The notes beneath the pieces were generated by a model that saw only the letters and a program-made list of their open reading frames with translations, was not told where the DNA came from and made no database searches. A stretch of 47,723 nt of DNA from Trichomonas tenax (lineage: Eukaryota > Parabasalia > Trichomonadida > Trichomonadidae): contig JALKBU010000330.1 in assembly GCA_023091735.1 (NCBI GenBank), positions 1 through 47,723 of the forward strand, in the 5' to 3' direction. Positions 28,252 through 38,724 of this stretch are shown here, piece after piece (within the stretch, counting starts at the first letter, position 1; each line of letters starts with the position of its first letter). The position numbers and the translations under genes were made by a program.

Positions 28252-28921
28252 AAAATCAACTCTTTTGAAAATTCTAATTCAGTCAAACGAATTGACTATA
28301 TCCATAAGTTGCATATTTTTTATTATCTTGCATTTCAAATTTTGAAAGGTGTATCAAAAACCGTCACACACCGTTCAAAATTTGAGTGTGTCTAAGGTTA
28401 TGTTGGACACCAAAAAATTGTGACGATAGAAGACACCATTCAAATTTACCCATAAAGGGAAATTTAAGATGCATCCCCTACCCCCTATTTACTTGCGCTA
28501 CCAAATATGGTAATGCGTTCTCCACTAGTTTTTCACTAGTTCCAAGAATCAATCAGTGCAGTCATTGCTCTTGAGGGGATTTTACATCATTTTACTAACT
28601 AGAATACGCTGCTTGTACTTAGAGAAACTGCCAAAGACCATAAAATCACTCAAAAATCCCACATTTTTGCAATTCTGATGTATTTTTACAGAAACATCTA
28701 TATTTCGATTCAATGCTCCATTTTCTATACATGCCTGGACAATATGAATTGAAATATAGTTGACTAGATATTATTAGAGATAGATAAAATTTAAATTAAA
28801 TTTTCAAATTCTCAGATTTGATTAATTAGAATAGATACAACATTCTGCACATGCATATATCAATATATCTGTATATAATTTTCATCCACTAAATATTGGA
28901 TGCATCCCCTATTTAAATACA
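28252..28921. other. Spacer between the two decayed copies, with a 13-bp direct repeat
   Basis: Holds the inverted repeat at 28336-28384 and two copies of GATGCATCCCCTA at 28468-28480 and 28899-28911. The second copy lies exactly where the homology of the second beta-helix copy begins. The interval may be a small insertion or the scar of a duplication. No gene is seen. Confidence 0.5.
28336..28384. repeat. 17-bp inverted repeat with 15-base loop
   Basis: CAAATTTTGAAAGGTGT (28336-28352) and ACACCGTTCAAAATTTG (28368-28384) pair with one mismatch. It lies between the two decayed beta-helix copies. Confidence 0.75.
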
Positions 28922-29577
28922 GTGTCGTCCACCATGGGTATCACAGGAGTGATTTTCGAAATGCGTAATTTTGACACATATGTTGATATTAACAAATCAA
29001 TTGATTCAATTAACTCCACAAATAATATAGCAATGAAGTATCCTATATTGAAAAATCGGGAATCTTCAAATTTAACCCAAATAAAATATTTTTCATTTTC
29101 AAATAACATTGCATCATCTCTGAACACATTAAATATTAGTGAAGACGCAACAATTATTTCAATGTGCAATTTTGTAAAAAAACTATCAAGGAGAAGGATA
29201 CCAATATTGCTATTTATTTCATTCAGAGAAAGAAATGATTTTTGACCATTGCTGTATTGTGAACAATGATCTTGAAGGTTATACTTCATTTCACAAAGGA
29301 TCTTTAATTATCCAAAATTGCTTTTTCGATGAATGGTTGAAATATCCTGACAGCAATGATATTGTATTTCTGAATGTATCAACAAATAATCAACCGAACA
29401 AACTCAGTTTTTATTCAACATTCATCTGTGAGAACGAGATCACAAATGAACCCCAAAAAACAAATTACATGTGCCGAACAACCACACATCATGAGTTATA
29501 TTTCAAAGCATTATGTACTCGACATCACATTTCTTTTAACATAATTTTGTTTCTTGAAGAGAAAAGAATCATATAAT
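28922..29577 (+). pseudogene. Decayed, 5'-truncated beta-helix membrane protein, copy 2
   Basis: A second copy related to 27321-28251, lacking the leader and the first third. Shared blocks include FSNNIASSLNTLNISEDATI (copy 1: TFSCNIAFSYCSF then SNADETQI) and MIFDHCCIVNNDLEGYTSFH (copy 1: SFDGCCIFNNCLEGNTS). The two open parts (28922-29245 and the part ending at 29577) are in different frames; a one-base change in the A7 run at 29176-29182 would join them, so the break is probably a homopolymer frameshift. The end is shifted again relative to the family's membrane anchor. Clearly a pseudogene; a tandem duplicate of copy 1 is likely. Confidence 0.68.
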
Positions 29578-29933
29578 TCTATTATACCAGATTTTGCTCC
29601 TGTAAAATGACCTAAAGCTGATAATTTTACTTTTATACAGATATCAGTATTGATGTTCCCATTTCCTTCAACGGTCATTTCATGTATATAAACATATTTA
29701 TTACATCTTTGTATGTAATCATTGGATATGAAATTACATCTTTGTATTTTTTTTAATATGCAAATAGAAAATCGTCATATATTAGATTAAAAACTTTATC
29801 AATATGATTTACTTCAGATGCTATTGTAGTTTATGGTATCAAATCATTTTCTCTCGAGTAGCCAATGAAAAAGTTTATGAAAATAAAAATAGTTTAATGA
29901 AACAACTGTAAAAAGGATGAAAAAATATATAAA
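29578..29933. other. Spacer downstream of the BEACH gene
   Basis: AT-rich convergent spacer between copy 2 of the decayed gene and the 3' end of the BEACH gene. A short direct repeat around GAAATTACATCTTTGTAT-like sequence occurs at about 29699-29748. No gene is seen. Confidence 0.45.
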
Positions 29934-32900
29934 TTAAGCAGGTGAATTTGTATCAATTGCTAACTTTGCTGTGCATTTCGAGCATCCATCAGCACCGATG
30001 CAGTGTTCACAAACAGGAAGACCGCACATTGGACAGATCGGTGGCTTTTCAATATTGAGAGGGGATTTGCAGCATGGGCAAACATCAAATAAAGAAGGCT
30101 TAAGCAAAGACTTTTTGATTCCTGATGCGACTGCAATGTATGTTGTACCTTTCTTATTAACTGCAGCAACTGCCTTTCCGTTACCGAAAACGCAGAGAAC
30201 TGTAACAGAGACTTCGCCGATTGTCATAAGCTCCTTCTTCTCGAGGTTGCCTGAGACGATGTCAACAGTCCACATGTTGACTGTTCCGTTCTGGTGACCT
30301 GTAACGAAGAACGGCGATGCTGTCCATATTGTGCTATCGCTTGAAGCGAGAGATGTAACGTCGCTGTCGACTTTGACCTTGCAGAGTTTCTCGAGGTTCT
30401 GTGTCATGACAGTGATTGATTTGAGAGAAGCCGCAATGATAAGATATGATGTCTCATCGAAGGCAATGAATTTTACGTTTGGAATTTCGATGTTGCGAAT
30501 TGGGAATCCACTTGCGAGATCCAAAGATATCATCTTTGTCTTTGTTGCGGCTACAACAAGAGCTAAATGAGAAGAAACAGCGACAGTCTCAATCCTGTTG
30601 AAGAGTGGTGTTGTCTGAAGCTTAACTGGTTTAGTTTCTCTGAATATGAATGATGTAACAACACCATAATCAGAACCAGTGACAAGGAAGAGATTATCCG
30701 AAGAAACACCAGAACATCTAATGTTGAAGTTTGCTTCCTCAATGATGATCTCTCTATTGACTTCGAAGCATCTGCCGTAGATCTTGACGCTTGTTCCGCA
30801 CATTATGTGCTCGAGACGTGGAAGGGCGAATAATTCATCGTCTATTTGAACGAGTGACTTTGCCTTTGGAGCGAGATTCTTCAATTGGATAATGAGAAGC
30901 TCGGAGTTGTTCAAAGCTGTTGTGTCTTTGAGTCTGAACCTTGTTGATGGATTCTCGAATATCTGATGCGGTGTCTGTCCGAAGTTGTTGATTGCATCGA
31001 CTTGAGCCTTCATCTCTCTTGGATCATCTGAGTGCTGAAGCGACTGATCTTCGTACGAAAGAGGATGGAAGACATTGCATGCATCAATTGCTGCCTGACC
31101 TGTCTGCTTGTAGCCGAACACGAGATCGATCCAATCAGGAAGCTGCATAGCAACAGATGGTGATTCGAGGACCCTCCTGCAAATAACCATGAACTCCTTT
31201 GGAGACTTCGCCCAAACTGGAAGGATGACATTGGCAAGCTCTGTGCCATCAGTTCTGACAGCCAATGGAAGGTTGTTCATGTTGCTGAGATACTCGAATG
31301 TGCAGAAGAACTGCGGAATAAGCTCCTTAAGATCGGCTTGATTAGAAGCACTTGCGCTGTGCCATGATTCGGCGATGTTGACAAACAATCTGTCTTTGTG
31401 ATCGAAACCATTGTGAAGCATAACATTATAAAGTGTGTATGGCTCACAGCGCATCATGAAGTGAAGGACACATGCTGGATAGCTGTAGTGTGTTCCATAG
31501 AAGTATCTTTCTCCTGTTTCGAGGTACATCTGCTTGTAACGCTCTGCGCGAACTTCTCCGATCATTCCGAGCGGCTTCTTCAAGTCTCTCAAGATGTCGT
31601 AGCCGTTTTCGTGGATGTAATCACCAATTACCCATGGGAAGACAGGATACTGTGAATAATCGTTGAAAGATCTGAGACCAAGAGTATTGAGGTATAGAAG
31701 ATAATCGAATGTTGACATTTCACCATTCGACCACATACCAGCAACAACTTGCGGCTTCTCGGAAAGAACAGAACTGACCCAAACAGGTCCACGCTTCGCT
31801 GTGAACTTGTAAGAGAATGTTTTCTGGCTGATGAGCTTCCTTGCTGATTCTGGAAGAATGATAGAGAATGAATTGCCCTGGAATGTGTAAATATCAAGAG
31901 CAGTGTCTTCATGGATGAACTTACGTGGAATTATGAGCGAAATATCCTTGTAATTGATCCTAATGACAGAGTGGTTGAAGAACAAAGTCGTCTGACCGAC
32001 AATGTTGAATGGGAGACTCTCGATTAATGCTGCATGACAGATTTGATCACTAATATCGTTCATGACAATCTCTCCATTGTTCAAATATGAAGCGTTTGTG
32101 ATGATGTAAAGGGAATCTTGAGCAATCATACCAACAGATGACAAACTCTCTGGTGTGTTAAGAATGCTGCATGGGAAGAGTGGTTCGATTGGCTTATAAA
32201 TGATTCTTGCCAAAAACGCAGCACCGAACTGAACGAATGACGGAAGACACCAACCTTCATAAACTTTAGCTGCTGTAGCACTCTGCATGATAACATCAGC
32301 TTTGGCAATGAACGGCTGCTTGTGGATGGACATTGGCGAAGGAACCTTCGATGAGTTCTTCTGGAATGTCGCTTCGTAGTTGATGATGAGTGGCATCAAC
32401 TTAAGTGGTGGAACAAAAGGTGATGGAGCAGGACAATACATGTATTTGCTGAACTCCTTTGTTGCCATCTCTTGCGACTTGGCGAGCTTGAACAATCCAT
32501 CAATAGCGTAGTTAAGTGCCTGTGACGAGAGGTTGTAATGGATGAAGAACTGGAATCTGAATGCACGCCTGATGAAGCAAGCGTGATGTGTTGAGAATAA
32601 CTTCTCGCGACTCATCTTGATACCTGCTGGCTTCCTTGTGATGAATTGGCGCTCTTTCTGGATCTGAGCGGAGTTGGAGACAGCTTCATCGAACATATCC
32701 TTGAAGTAGTCCTGGAAAGAAAGTGGAATAGTTGGCTTCAAGTCGAGCCATGCTAATGCATTGCCTGATCTGAAAGCAATTGTCATCTCACTCTCTTTGA
32801 GCTTGCTTGCAATGAGAGTGTATAATTCCTGAGCTTCGGGCTTTGACGACAATTCCTTTGTGACAATGATTGCAATGAATGATGAAAATATCTTCGAGTT

Positions 32901-35900
32901 TGAAACCATTGTTGGGAAGAGTTCACCGGAGACGACTTTTGAAGCAATCGAAAGCTTCATTTCATCATTTGGTGCTTGCGAAAGGATTGTGATAACGAAT
33001 CCACCAATGACTTCTGGAGCTTCATTGATGATTTGGAGTGAAGCCATAGCATAAAATTCGTCGATGTATCCTGTCCACCATCCTTCGATGATTCTGCAGA
33101 TGAGGAATGAGAAGAATTCGACTCTTGTGTTATTTGGCATAGCAGACAAGTTGAGTGCAAGGAACTCGATGATGATTTTTCTGTGCATCTCATCAACAAC
33201 CTCTGGAGCAACATCAGCACCATTGATTGTTAATATGACAAGTGCGGTCTTGAACTTATCTTCGCCGAGGAAAGCAGCTTGGAACAAAGCTTGTGCAGCC
33301 ATCCTCGCAATCTGTGTTGCGCATTCAAGTTTGTAGATTGCCTGCATGTCTTCAGGAAGTGCAGGCGGCTCTGGTTCTGCATAGCCATTGTTATCAACAA
33401 CAAGTGGACGCTGATTGAGATATTCAACAGTTTCGTTGTATAAAACTTTATCCATGAATCTGAGTTCTTCCTTGAATTGTATCATTCTCATATCTTCGCC
33501 GGAATCAAATGAAGCACGGATTGTCTTGGAAGAGATTCTTCTTCTAACTTTGGTGTCATCAGGTCTAACTAAAGCATTTGCAAGTCCAGCAAGATCGCGT
33601 TCGTTGAAACCAAGTGAGCAAAGAATTGCAATCTTGCGGGAATACTGAGCAAGAGAGATTTGGTTCTTGCTGATCAATGTCATCAAAACATCGATGATCT
33701 GTGTGCAAAGTTTATCATTCTCTGGATTGATGATGTTTCTCAGTGATCTGATGATCATTGGAATGACATCATTTCTCTTTATTGTCTCTTCCTTGTATTC
33801 AGCAAGAATGTCATGCTTAGACATTGTGAGGAATGTGAATAAAACAGTCCATGTCTTCATATTCTTAGATTCGTTCCTGAAAAGATATTTCATCTTCTTG
33901 AAATCAGGAAGAGAGAAGTAATCAGTCTTTTCAATGCAAATAGAAGCGATGAACTCAAGCAAGTCAAGTGCCAATTGATTGTGAACAAGTGATGCATAAA
34001 GGAATGCTGTCTTTGACTGAATTGTCTCAGAGAATGCATCTTTGCTGCGTGTAAGGAGCTTGAAGAACTTCTTTTGGATCTCATTACCACCTTCTTCATA
34101 AAGATCAGTGACATCATCTGTTTCAATATGAGCTGTTGAAATCATGACTAGTGCAATCTTCTGAAGAAGAATTGGGAACTTATGAACAAAAAGCTCAATC
34201 AAATTCAAGCAATGATCAGAAGCTTCATTTGACAATAAGAAGAATGAGAAAATATCAAGAAGATAATGCAAAAACAGAGCCATTTCTGGTGTGTTGTTGA
34301 CATGTTCAATAAGTCTGTGGATGAATGAGAAATTGATCTTCTGGGAGTTGAGAATTCTATAGTCTGTGTAAATTGAGAATGCTGAAGCAACATCAAGCTC
34401 TCCGTTTGTTGTGAGACACTCGAAAATAACATTTTCGAATTCCGGTGAATACATATTATCTTTGCGGAAAATAGTATACTTCATGAGTCTGAAGAACTGC
34501 AATTTCTGGAAAACTCTTAACCTGGCCATGTTGAAGGCAGCTCTAATGCCATCAGCAAGTTTATAAAATTCGTTCTCCTGGCAATTGATGATCTCATTGA
34601 AAATGAATTCCTTTCCACCAATTGCATCGAAGTGTCTTAAGAGACCTTCGTAGTTTGTGACTTTAGCGCCAGCAGATATCTTGATGTTTGCAAGCAACTG
34701 CACATATGGTCCTTCTTCCATGAGGCCTTTCATGTAACTATCTCTGTTGGAAACGCTTTCTTCGCAGATGATTGATGAAGATAAGAGCCAGATTGAAGAT
34801 GTGTTGGAGCCGCCAAAGTTAACAAACTTCGGAATGATCGATGCACTTTGTCCAATTAAGGAACCATTGACGTATGCCGATAATACCTTTTGGTCGTTAA
34901 AAACAGAAACAAGGATCCACTTTCTGTTTTCGATCTTATACGGAGTTTGCCCGAAAGCAATTAATCCATCTGGGCTCAACTCGATCATCATATTGTTATA
35001 ACTCATGATCGGGGTCTTCATTGTGACATCCCAAGCAAGCATCCAGAACGAGATAACTGGTGCAGCCAATGTGTTAACGATTGGGTCGCGGGCAGCAGGG
35101 TGGAACATTATTGAACCTTTCTGAGGCTCTGAGATATCTGTGGCGAGTTTAATGAGTTCTGTATCATGAATAACAGTGTTAAGATTATCACTTGGAATTG
35201 CCTGCGAAATGAAGAGCTTCAAGTCTTCGCGTGATGGATTGACCATGTATTTAGATAGTTGAAGTTTATCGAATGGGTTTCTTGCTTCTGTGATTTTGAC
35301 ATGAGGAATGATTGAAGGAATTCTAATGAATCCAATCGTATCTGAGCCTGGAGGAACGCCATACATGATACTTTTGAGGTCCTTTTCATCCCACTTCTCG
35401 AAGAGATTCCAGTTGTTTGAAACGAAATCATCGATCTCTTGAACTGGACCATCCATTGCTAAAGCTGCAAATAATCCTAAACCTGCGCGTGTTGTTGTGA
35501 GGTTCTTGATACATGGAATGTAATCCTGCTTGAAGAAGAATGGATTGAAGAGAGGAATCCTTCTTGCTGCATTCGCAAAGCAGTTGACAGTAAAGTCTGG
35601 AATATCTTTCTGAAGTTCGAGAACTACTTGTGGAACAGTGATTGCAACATTTGTGCGATCAAGAAGTTTCGATAAAAGTGAAGAAACTAATTCAAAGTTG
35701 TGGCGAGTCAGCTCAATGAATTTCATTAACACAGCAACTGTTGCCTTGCAGTCAGGATATATCTGGTTGCATGCAGCATTGCACATTGCGAAATACTCTG
35801 GTTTAGTTTCTAAGTATTTCATCAACAACTTAGTGTCAACATTGACAATAATCGAGTTCAGAACAAGTCCGATATGTTGATCCCATTGTGTCTCAGAAAC

Positions 35901-36983
35901 AAGCTTTGAGAGGTCCTCTTCATTGCAACCAGTGTCTTCAAGAGGCAAACAAGCGGCAATGAAGTTTGATTTCGTTGTACAATCGCATTGTTGAACAATG
36001 TTGAAAAGATTTTCGATATCTTCTCTCGACATTTGCTTGAGGACTTTCGCAAACGAGTCAAATGAAAATGAATCCGGTGGTGGTATGAGTTTTGTACGAA
36101 TAATCGCATTTAACGCTGAATGAAAAGTTAATAAAGTTGCTTCTTTAGAAGCACAAATTCCAGACAATGGAGTCCATGTTACAGCAGGAGCTATAACTGG
36201 TGCTTTGAGGAAATTCTCAAAGCAATTCAAAGAAGTGAGTTTTGGTGATAAAGCTAAAATCTTTGGCATAAGCTGAACTAAATAGTGTGTGCAATCGTAG
36301 TGACAAATAACGTATGAAATAAATTCGACGGCTTGGGTCAAATTTACGTATTTCTGTTCAGGATTTGTAAAGCAGTCGTAAGATAATTTAATAAGTTCGA
36401 TAAAATAGTCAGGATTCATGAATCTGATGTGACTAACGATTTCTAAAATGAGTGGACCGAAAACAACGTTAGTATTTTCATTCAAAACAAACGTATTTTG
36501 CCAAATTCTTGAAATATTTGTTCCACAGAAAAATATTGGAATGAGTGTGTCTGCAATTAGTGCGAGATGGACAAAGTCAAGTGAATACTCATTTAACTCT
36601 TTATTATCCATTTCGAGAATTTTAATTACGACTGAAACATAGCTTTCAAACGTTGCTTGAATTGTTGCAGTGATGAGAATTGATTTGCTGAGAAAATTAA
36701 TGATCTTTTTTGATTCTTCGATTTTTGCTTGTGATGTGAAAAATAAAGAAGTGTACATAGCAACTAATTTCCGCATTTCATCGTCGAGGTGATACTTATT
36801 GAGCTCAGTTCCAAGCTTAGGAATAATTTTTTCGAGCAGAAAATCACCGGCTGGAATCGGTGAATCTGTTGCGGGCAATTCTTGAACGATTTTACGGAAT
36901 TGTTTAATCTCTTCTGGAACCATCAAGTTGCTGACAAACTTTAGGCCGCCTTGTCCGCCTAACTTTGATGATAGCCAGCTCAT
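29934..36983 (-). CDS. BEACH-WD40 protein (LYST/NBEA/WDFY3-like)
   Basis: 2349 residues, the largest gene here. BEACH proteins control membrane traffic, lysosome size and autophagy. An N-terminal helical solenoid (about 1-630) precedes a concanavalin-like lectin domain (about 635-760; ISFWMLAWDVT, then ENRKWILVSVF). More helices follow to about 1600, then a PH-like domain (about 1620-1740) and a BEACH domain from about 1776 (YPVFPWVIGDY, then GMIGEVRAERYKQMY and YGTHYSYPACVLHFMMR). WD40 repeats occupy about 2080-2290, and the C-terminus (2302-2337) is a Cys-rich, FYVE/double-zinc-like finger, CPCCKSPLNIEKPPICPMCG and then CEHCIGADGCSKC. A PH-BEACH-WD-finger order is typical of WDFY3-type members. 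The start is set by the ATG at 36981-36983 with an initiator abutting it. Confidence 0.93.
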   Translation of the reverse strand: MSWLSSKLGGQGGLKFVSNLMVPEEIKQFRKIVQELPATDSPIPAGDFLLEKIIPKLGTELNKYHLDDEMRKLVAMYTSLFFTSQAKIEESKKIINFLSKSILITATIQATFESYVSVVIKILEMDNKELNEYSLDFVHLALIADTLIPIFFCGTNISRIWQNTFVLNENTNVVFGPLILEIVSHIRFMNPDYFIELIKLSYDCFTNPEQKYVNLTQAVEFISYVICHYDCTHYLVQLMPKILALSPKLTSLNCFENFLKAPVIAPAVTWTPLSGICASKEATLLTFHSALNAIIRTKLIPPPDSFSFDSFAKVLKQMSREDIENLFNIVQQCDCTTKSNFIAACLPLEDTGCNEEDLSKLVSETQWDQHIGLVLNSIIVNVDTKLLMKYLETKPEYFAMCNAACNQIYPDCKATVAVLMKFIELTRHNFELVSSLLSKLLDRTNVAITVPQVVLELQKDIPDFTVNCFANAARRIPLFNPFFFKQDYIPCIKNLTTTRAGLGLFAALAMDGPVQEIDDFVSNNWNLFEKWDEKDLKSIMYGVPPGSDTIGFIRIPSIIPHVKITEARNPFDKLQLSKYMVNPSREDLKLFISQAIPSDNLNTVIHDTELIKLATDISEPQKGSIMFHPAARDPIVNTLAAPVISFWMLAWDVTMKTPIMSYNNMMIELSPDGLIAFGQTPYKIENRKWILVSVFNDQKVLSAYVNGSLIGQSASIIPKFVNFGGSNTSSIWLLSSSIICEESVSNRDSYMKGLMEEGPYVQLLANIKISAGAKVTNYEGLLRHFDAIGGKEFIFNEIINCQENEFYKLADGIRAAFNMARLRVFQKLQFFRLMKYTIFRKDNMYSPEFENVIFECLTTNGELDVASAFSIYTDYRILNSQKINFSFIHRLIEHVNNTPEMALFLHYLLDIFSFFLLSNEASDHCLNLIELFVHKFPILLQKIALVMISTAHIETDDVTDLYEEGGNEIQKKFFKLLTRSKDAFSETIQSKTAFLYASLVHNQLALDLLEFIASICIEKTDYFSLPDFKKMKYLFRNESKNMKTWTVLFTFLTMSKHDILAEYKEETIKRNDVIPMIIRSLRNIINPENDKLCTQIIDVLMTLISKNQISLAQYSRKIAILCSLGFNERDLAGLANALVRPDDTKVRRRISSKTIRASFDSGEDMRMIQFKEELRFMDKVLYNETVEYLNQRPLVVDNNGYAEPEPPALPEDMQAIYKLECATQIARMAAQALFQAAFLGEDKFKTALVILTINGADVAPEVVDEMHRKIIIEFLALNLSAMPNNTRVEFFSFLICRIIEGWWTGYIDEFYAMASLQIINEAPEVIGGFVITILSQAPNDEMKLSIASKVVSGELFPTMVSNSKIFSSFIAIIVTKELSSKPEAQELYTLIASKLKESEMTIAFRSGNALAWLDLKPTIPLSFQDYFKDMFDEAVSNSAQIQKERQFITRKPAGIKMSREKLFSTHHACFIRRAFRFQFFIHYNLSSQALNYAIDGLFKLAKSQEMATKEFSKYMYCPAPSPFVPPLKLMPLIINYEATFQKNSSKVPSPMSIHKQPFIAKADVIMQSATAAKVYEGWCLPSFVQFGAAFLARIIYKPIEPLFPCSILNTPESLSSVGMIAQDSLYIITNASYLNNGEIVMNDISDQICHAALIESLPFNIVGQTTLFFNHSVIRINYKDISLIIPRKFIHEDTALDIYTFQGNSFSIILPESARKLISQKTFSYKFTAKRGPVWVSSVLSEKPQVVAGMWSNGEMSTFDYLLYLNTLGLRSFNDYSQYPVFPWVIGDYIHENGYDILRDLKKPLGMIGEVRAERYKQMYLETGERYFYGTHYSYPACVLHFMMRCEPYTLYNVMLHNGFDHKDRLFVNIAESWHSASASNQADLKELIPQFFCTFEYLSNMNNLPLAVRTDGTELANVILPVWAKSPKEFMVICRRVLESPSVAMQLPDWIDLVFGYKQTGQAAIDACNVFHPLSYEDQSLQHSDDPREMKAQVDAINNFGQTPHQIFENPSTRFRLKDTTALNNSELLIIQLKNLAPKAKSLVQIDDELFALPRLEHIMCGTSVKIYGRCFEVNREIIIEEANFNIRCSGVSSDNLFLVTGSDYGVVTSFIFRETKPVKLQTTPLFNRIETVAVSSHLALVVAATKTKMISLDLASGFPIRNIEIPNVKFIAFDETSYLIIAASLKSITVMTQNLEKLCKVKVDSDVTSLASSDSTIWTASPFFVTGHQNGTVNMWTVDIVSGNLEKKELMTIGEVSVTVLCVFGNGKAVAAVNKKGTTYIAVASGIKKSLLKPSLFDVCPCCKSPLNIEKPPICPMCGLPVCEHCIGADGCSKCTAKLAIDTNSPA

Positions 36984-36996
36984 TGGTGAAGTTTGA
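36984..36996 (-). promoter_or_regulatory. Initiator of the BEACH gene
   Basis: Minus-strand TCAAACTTCACCA directly before the ATG. It has the same architecture as the alpha-tubulin initiator (TCAnnCTTCAYCA). Confidence 0.72.
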
Positions 36997-38724
36997 TAAA
37001 TTTTATATCGTCGTGTAAAGTCTGTCGTTCTTTTAAGAATCCTTCAGTTCCATTTTAACTCAAATATATAATCCAATACATTTGTAAAGCTTATGTTCTG
37101 GATTTTAAGGCAATTGAACAGATATTTTATTTTTATTTTTTTTTTCATGACATTAGCGACTAATAACTCATGGAAATAACACCAAAACGAAGCGATTAAC
37201 TGATTGTAATCGTAAATAATCCGACTCTAAATGATTTTAATTTTTTGAAATTTTTGTTATCTGGTTTAATGAGTTATAATATTGAAAACATATGTGCACA
37301 CAATGTGAAGCTTCTTGTTCTTCATTTACAGCGTTCAAAACAAGCTCTATGCATCAACTTTTTAGGATTCTTTTTGACATTGATAACACATCCTTTTTAG
37401 GGTTGTTTACCAACTATGAAATAGAGTATCTAACAGAAAATGAGTTGGCAAGATTTGATCACATTAGGTGATGGAGAAATATTGATGATTGCTAATTTCA
37501 ATTGACGACTTTAACTCTTAAATTTGTTTTGTTTCTATGAACCATACACAAAGAAGCAATTTCAATGCTTGCTTCATCCAAATGTAGTGAGGTTACTGGA
37601 TATGATACATGAATGAAGCAGAAGCAGGCTTCTCAACATCTGAGTAAGAGTAATAATGTAAATAAATCATCAAAAATGGCATTTTAATAGAATATTCTGT
37701 ATTTAGTTAATCATATCGAACATAGAAAGCTCATGTGAACCGCTTCTTTATGTATGTTCAATTAACAAGAAAAAATGGCATTTCATATTAAAATGTAAGA
37801 GAATTGATGTTCTTTCAGCCAACACTCTTGAATTCTATTTCCGTGATGACTTTTATGTGTGAACACATCCATGTCATATTCCAAATCTTCTCTTTAATTG
37901 AAGGAATAATATAACAGCGTGAAAAAGGCGCAAACACAATGGTGATTTAATAGCAAGCAACTTTAATTAAGATTTATGGTGTCAATAGAGGTTGCTACCA
38001 TTAACATTTTTATTGTTCAATTATATCATAAGTTTAACTTATTCTCCTTCATGAGGTATTCAGAAAAATCCAATGCTAATAAGGATCTAATAAAGTATTG
38101 TGGAAGCCATAAATTTTATTATCAATAACTTAAGAATGACACTACAAACTATTGTGCATTAAAAATCACTCGTTTATAGGTTCAAAAACCCAAGATTATT
38201 TTTAAATATACAATCAAATCCTCTGATTTTAGCTTTAATATTGTGAAATTATAATCAAAAATGCTAATGGTATATCTCTGTGGTGATATTTTAGGATACA
38301 AATATAATTCCTAAAAAATTGTCTCAACAATGTCACTTTTCAGTGCGAATTGGGTCTGCGTTTTAGCGAATTGGCCCATTTTTGCCAATTCGCTCATCCA
38401 TAAATGGTTATAATATTTAAAGTTTATTGATATCCTAAGGTTTTTGGAGAAAATTTTAAGGTTGCGAGTTCCATTAAGGTTCTCGATTTTTTAAAAACTT
38501 CGGGCAAGATTTTAGCTTAGTTATATGAGATATAATGTAGAACACAATACAGGGAAATATACTTAACCGTTTAAAGTCTTATTAATCTATTTTTTACAGA
38601 GATATAAAGCCAACAACCTTATGGGGTAAAAAACCTCAAAATTTTTGGAAAACTCAAAAATATCGATACGCATACATTAGAAGAATAAAATTATCGACTG
38701 AAAAGTTTAACGTGCTTTTGATTA
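36997..38724. other. 1.7-kb spacer upstream of the BEACH gene
   Basis: AT-rich, no credible open frame. A perfect 11-bp hairpin lies at 38365-38394 (listed separately) and an AACGTGCTTTTG motif at about 38710 precedes the decayed gene that follows. I see no RNA gene. Confidence 0.5.
38365..38394. repeat. Perfect 11-bp hairpin
   Basis: AGCGAATTGGC (38365-38375) and GCCAATTCGCT (38384-38394) pair perfectly around an 8-base loop. A related sequence GCGAATTGGG lies 20 bases upstream (about 38345). Unusually GC-rich for this spacer. Confidence 0.75.
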
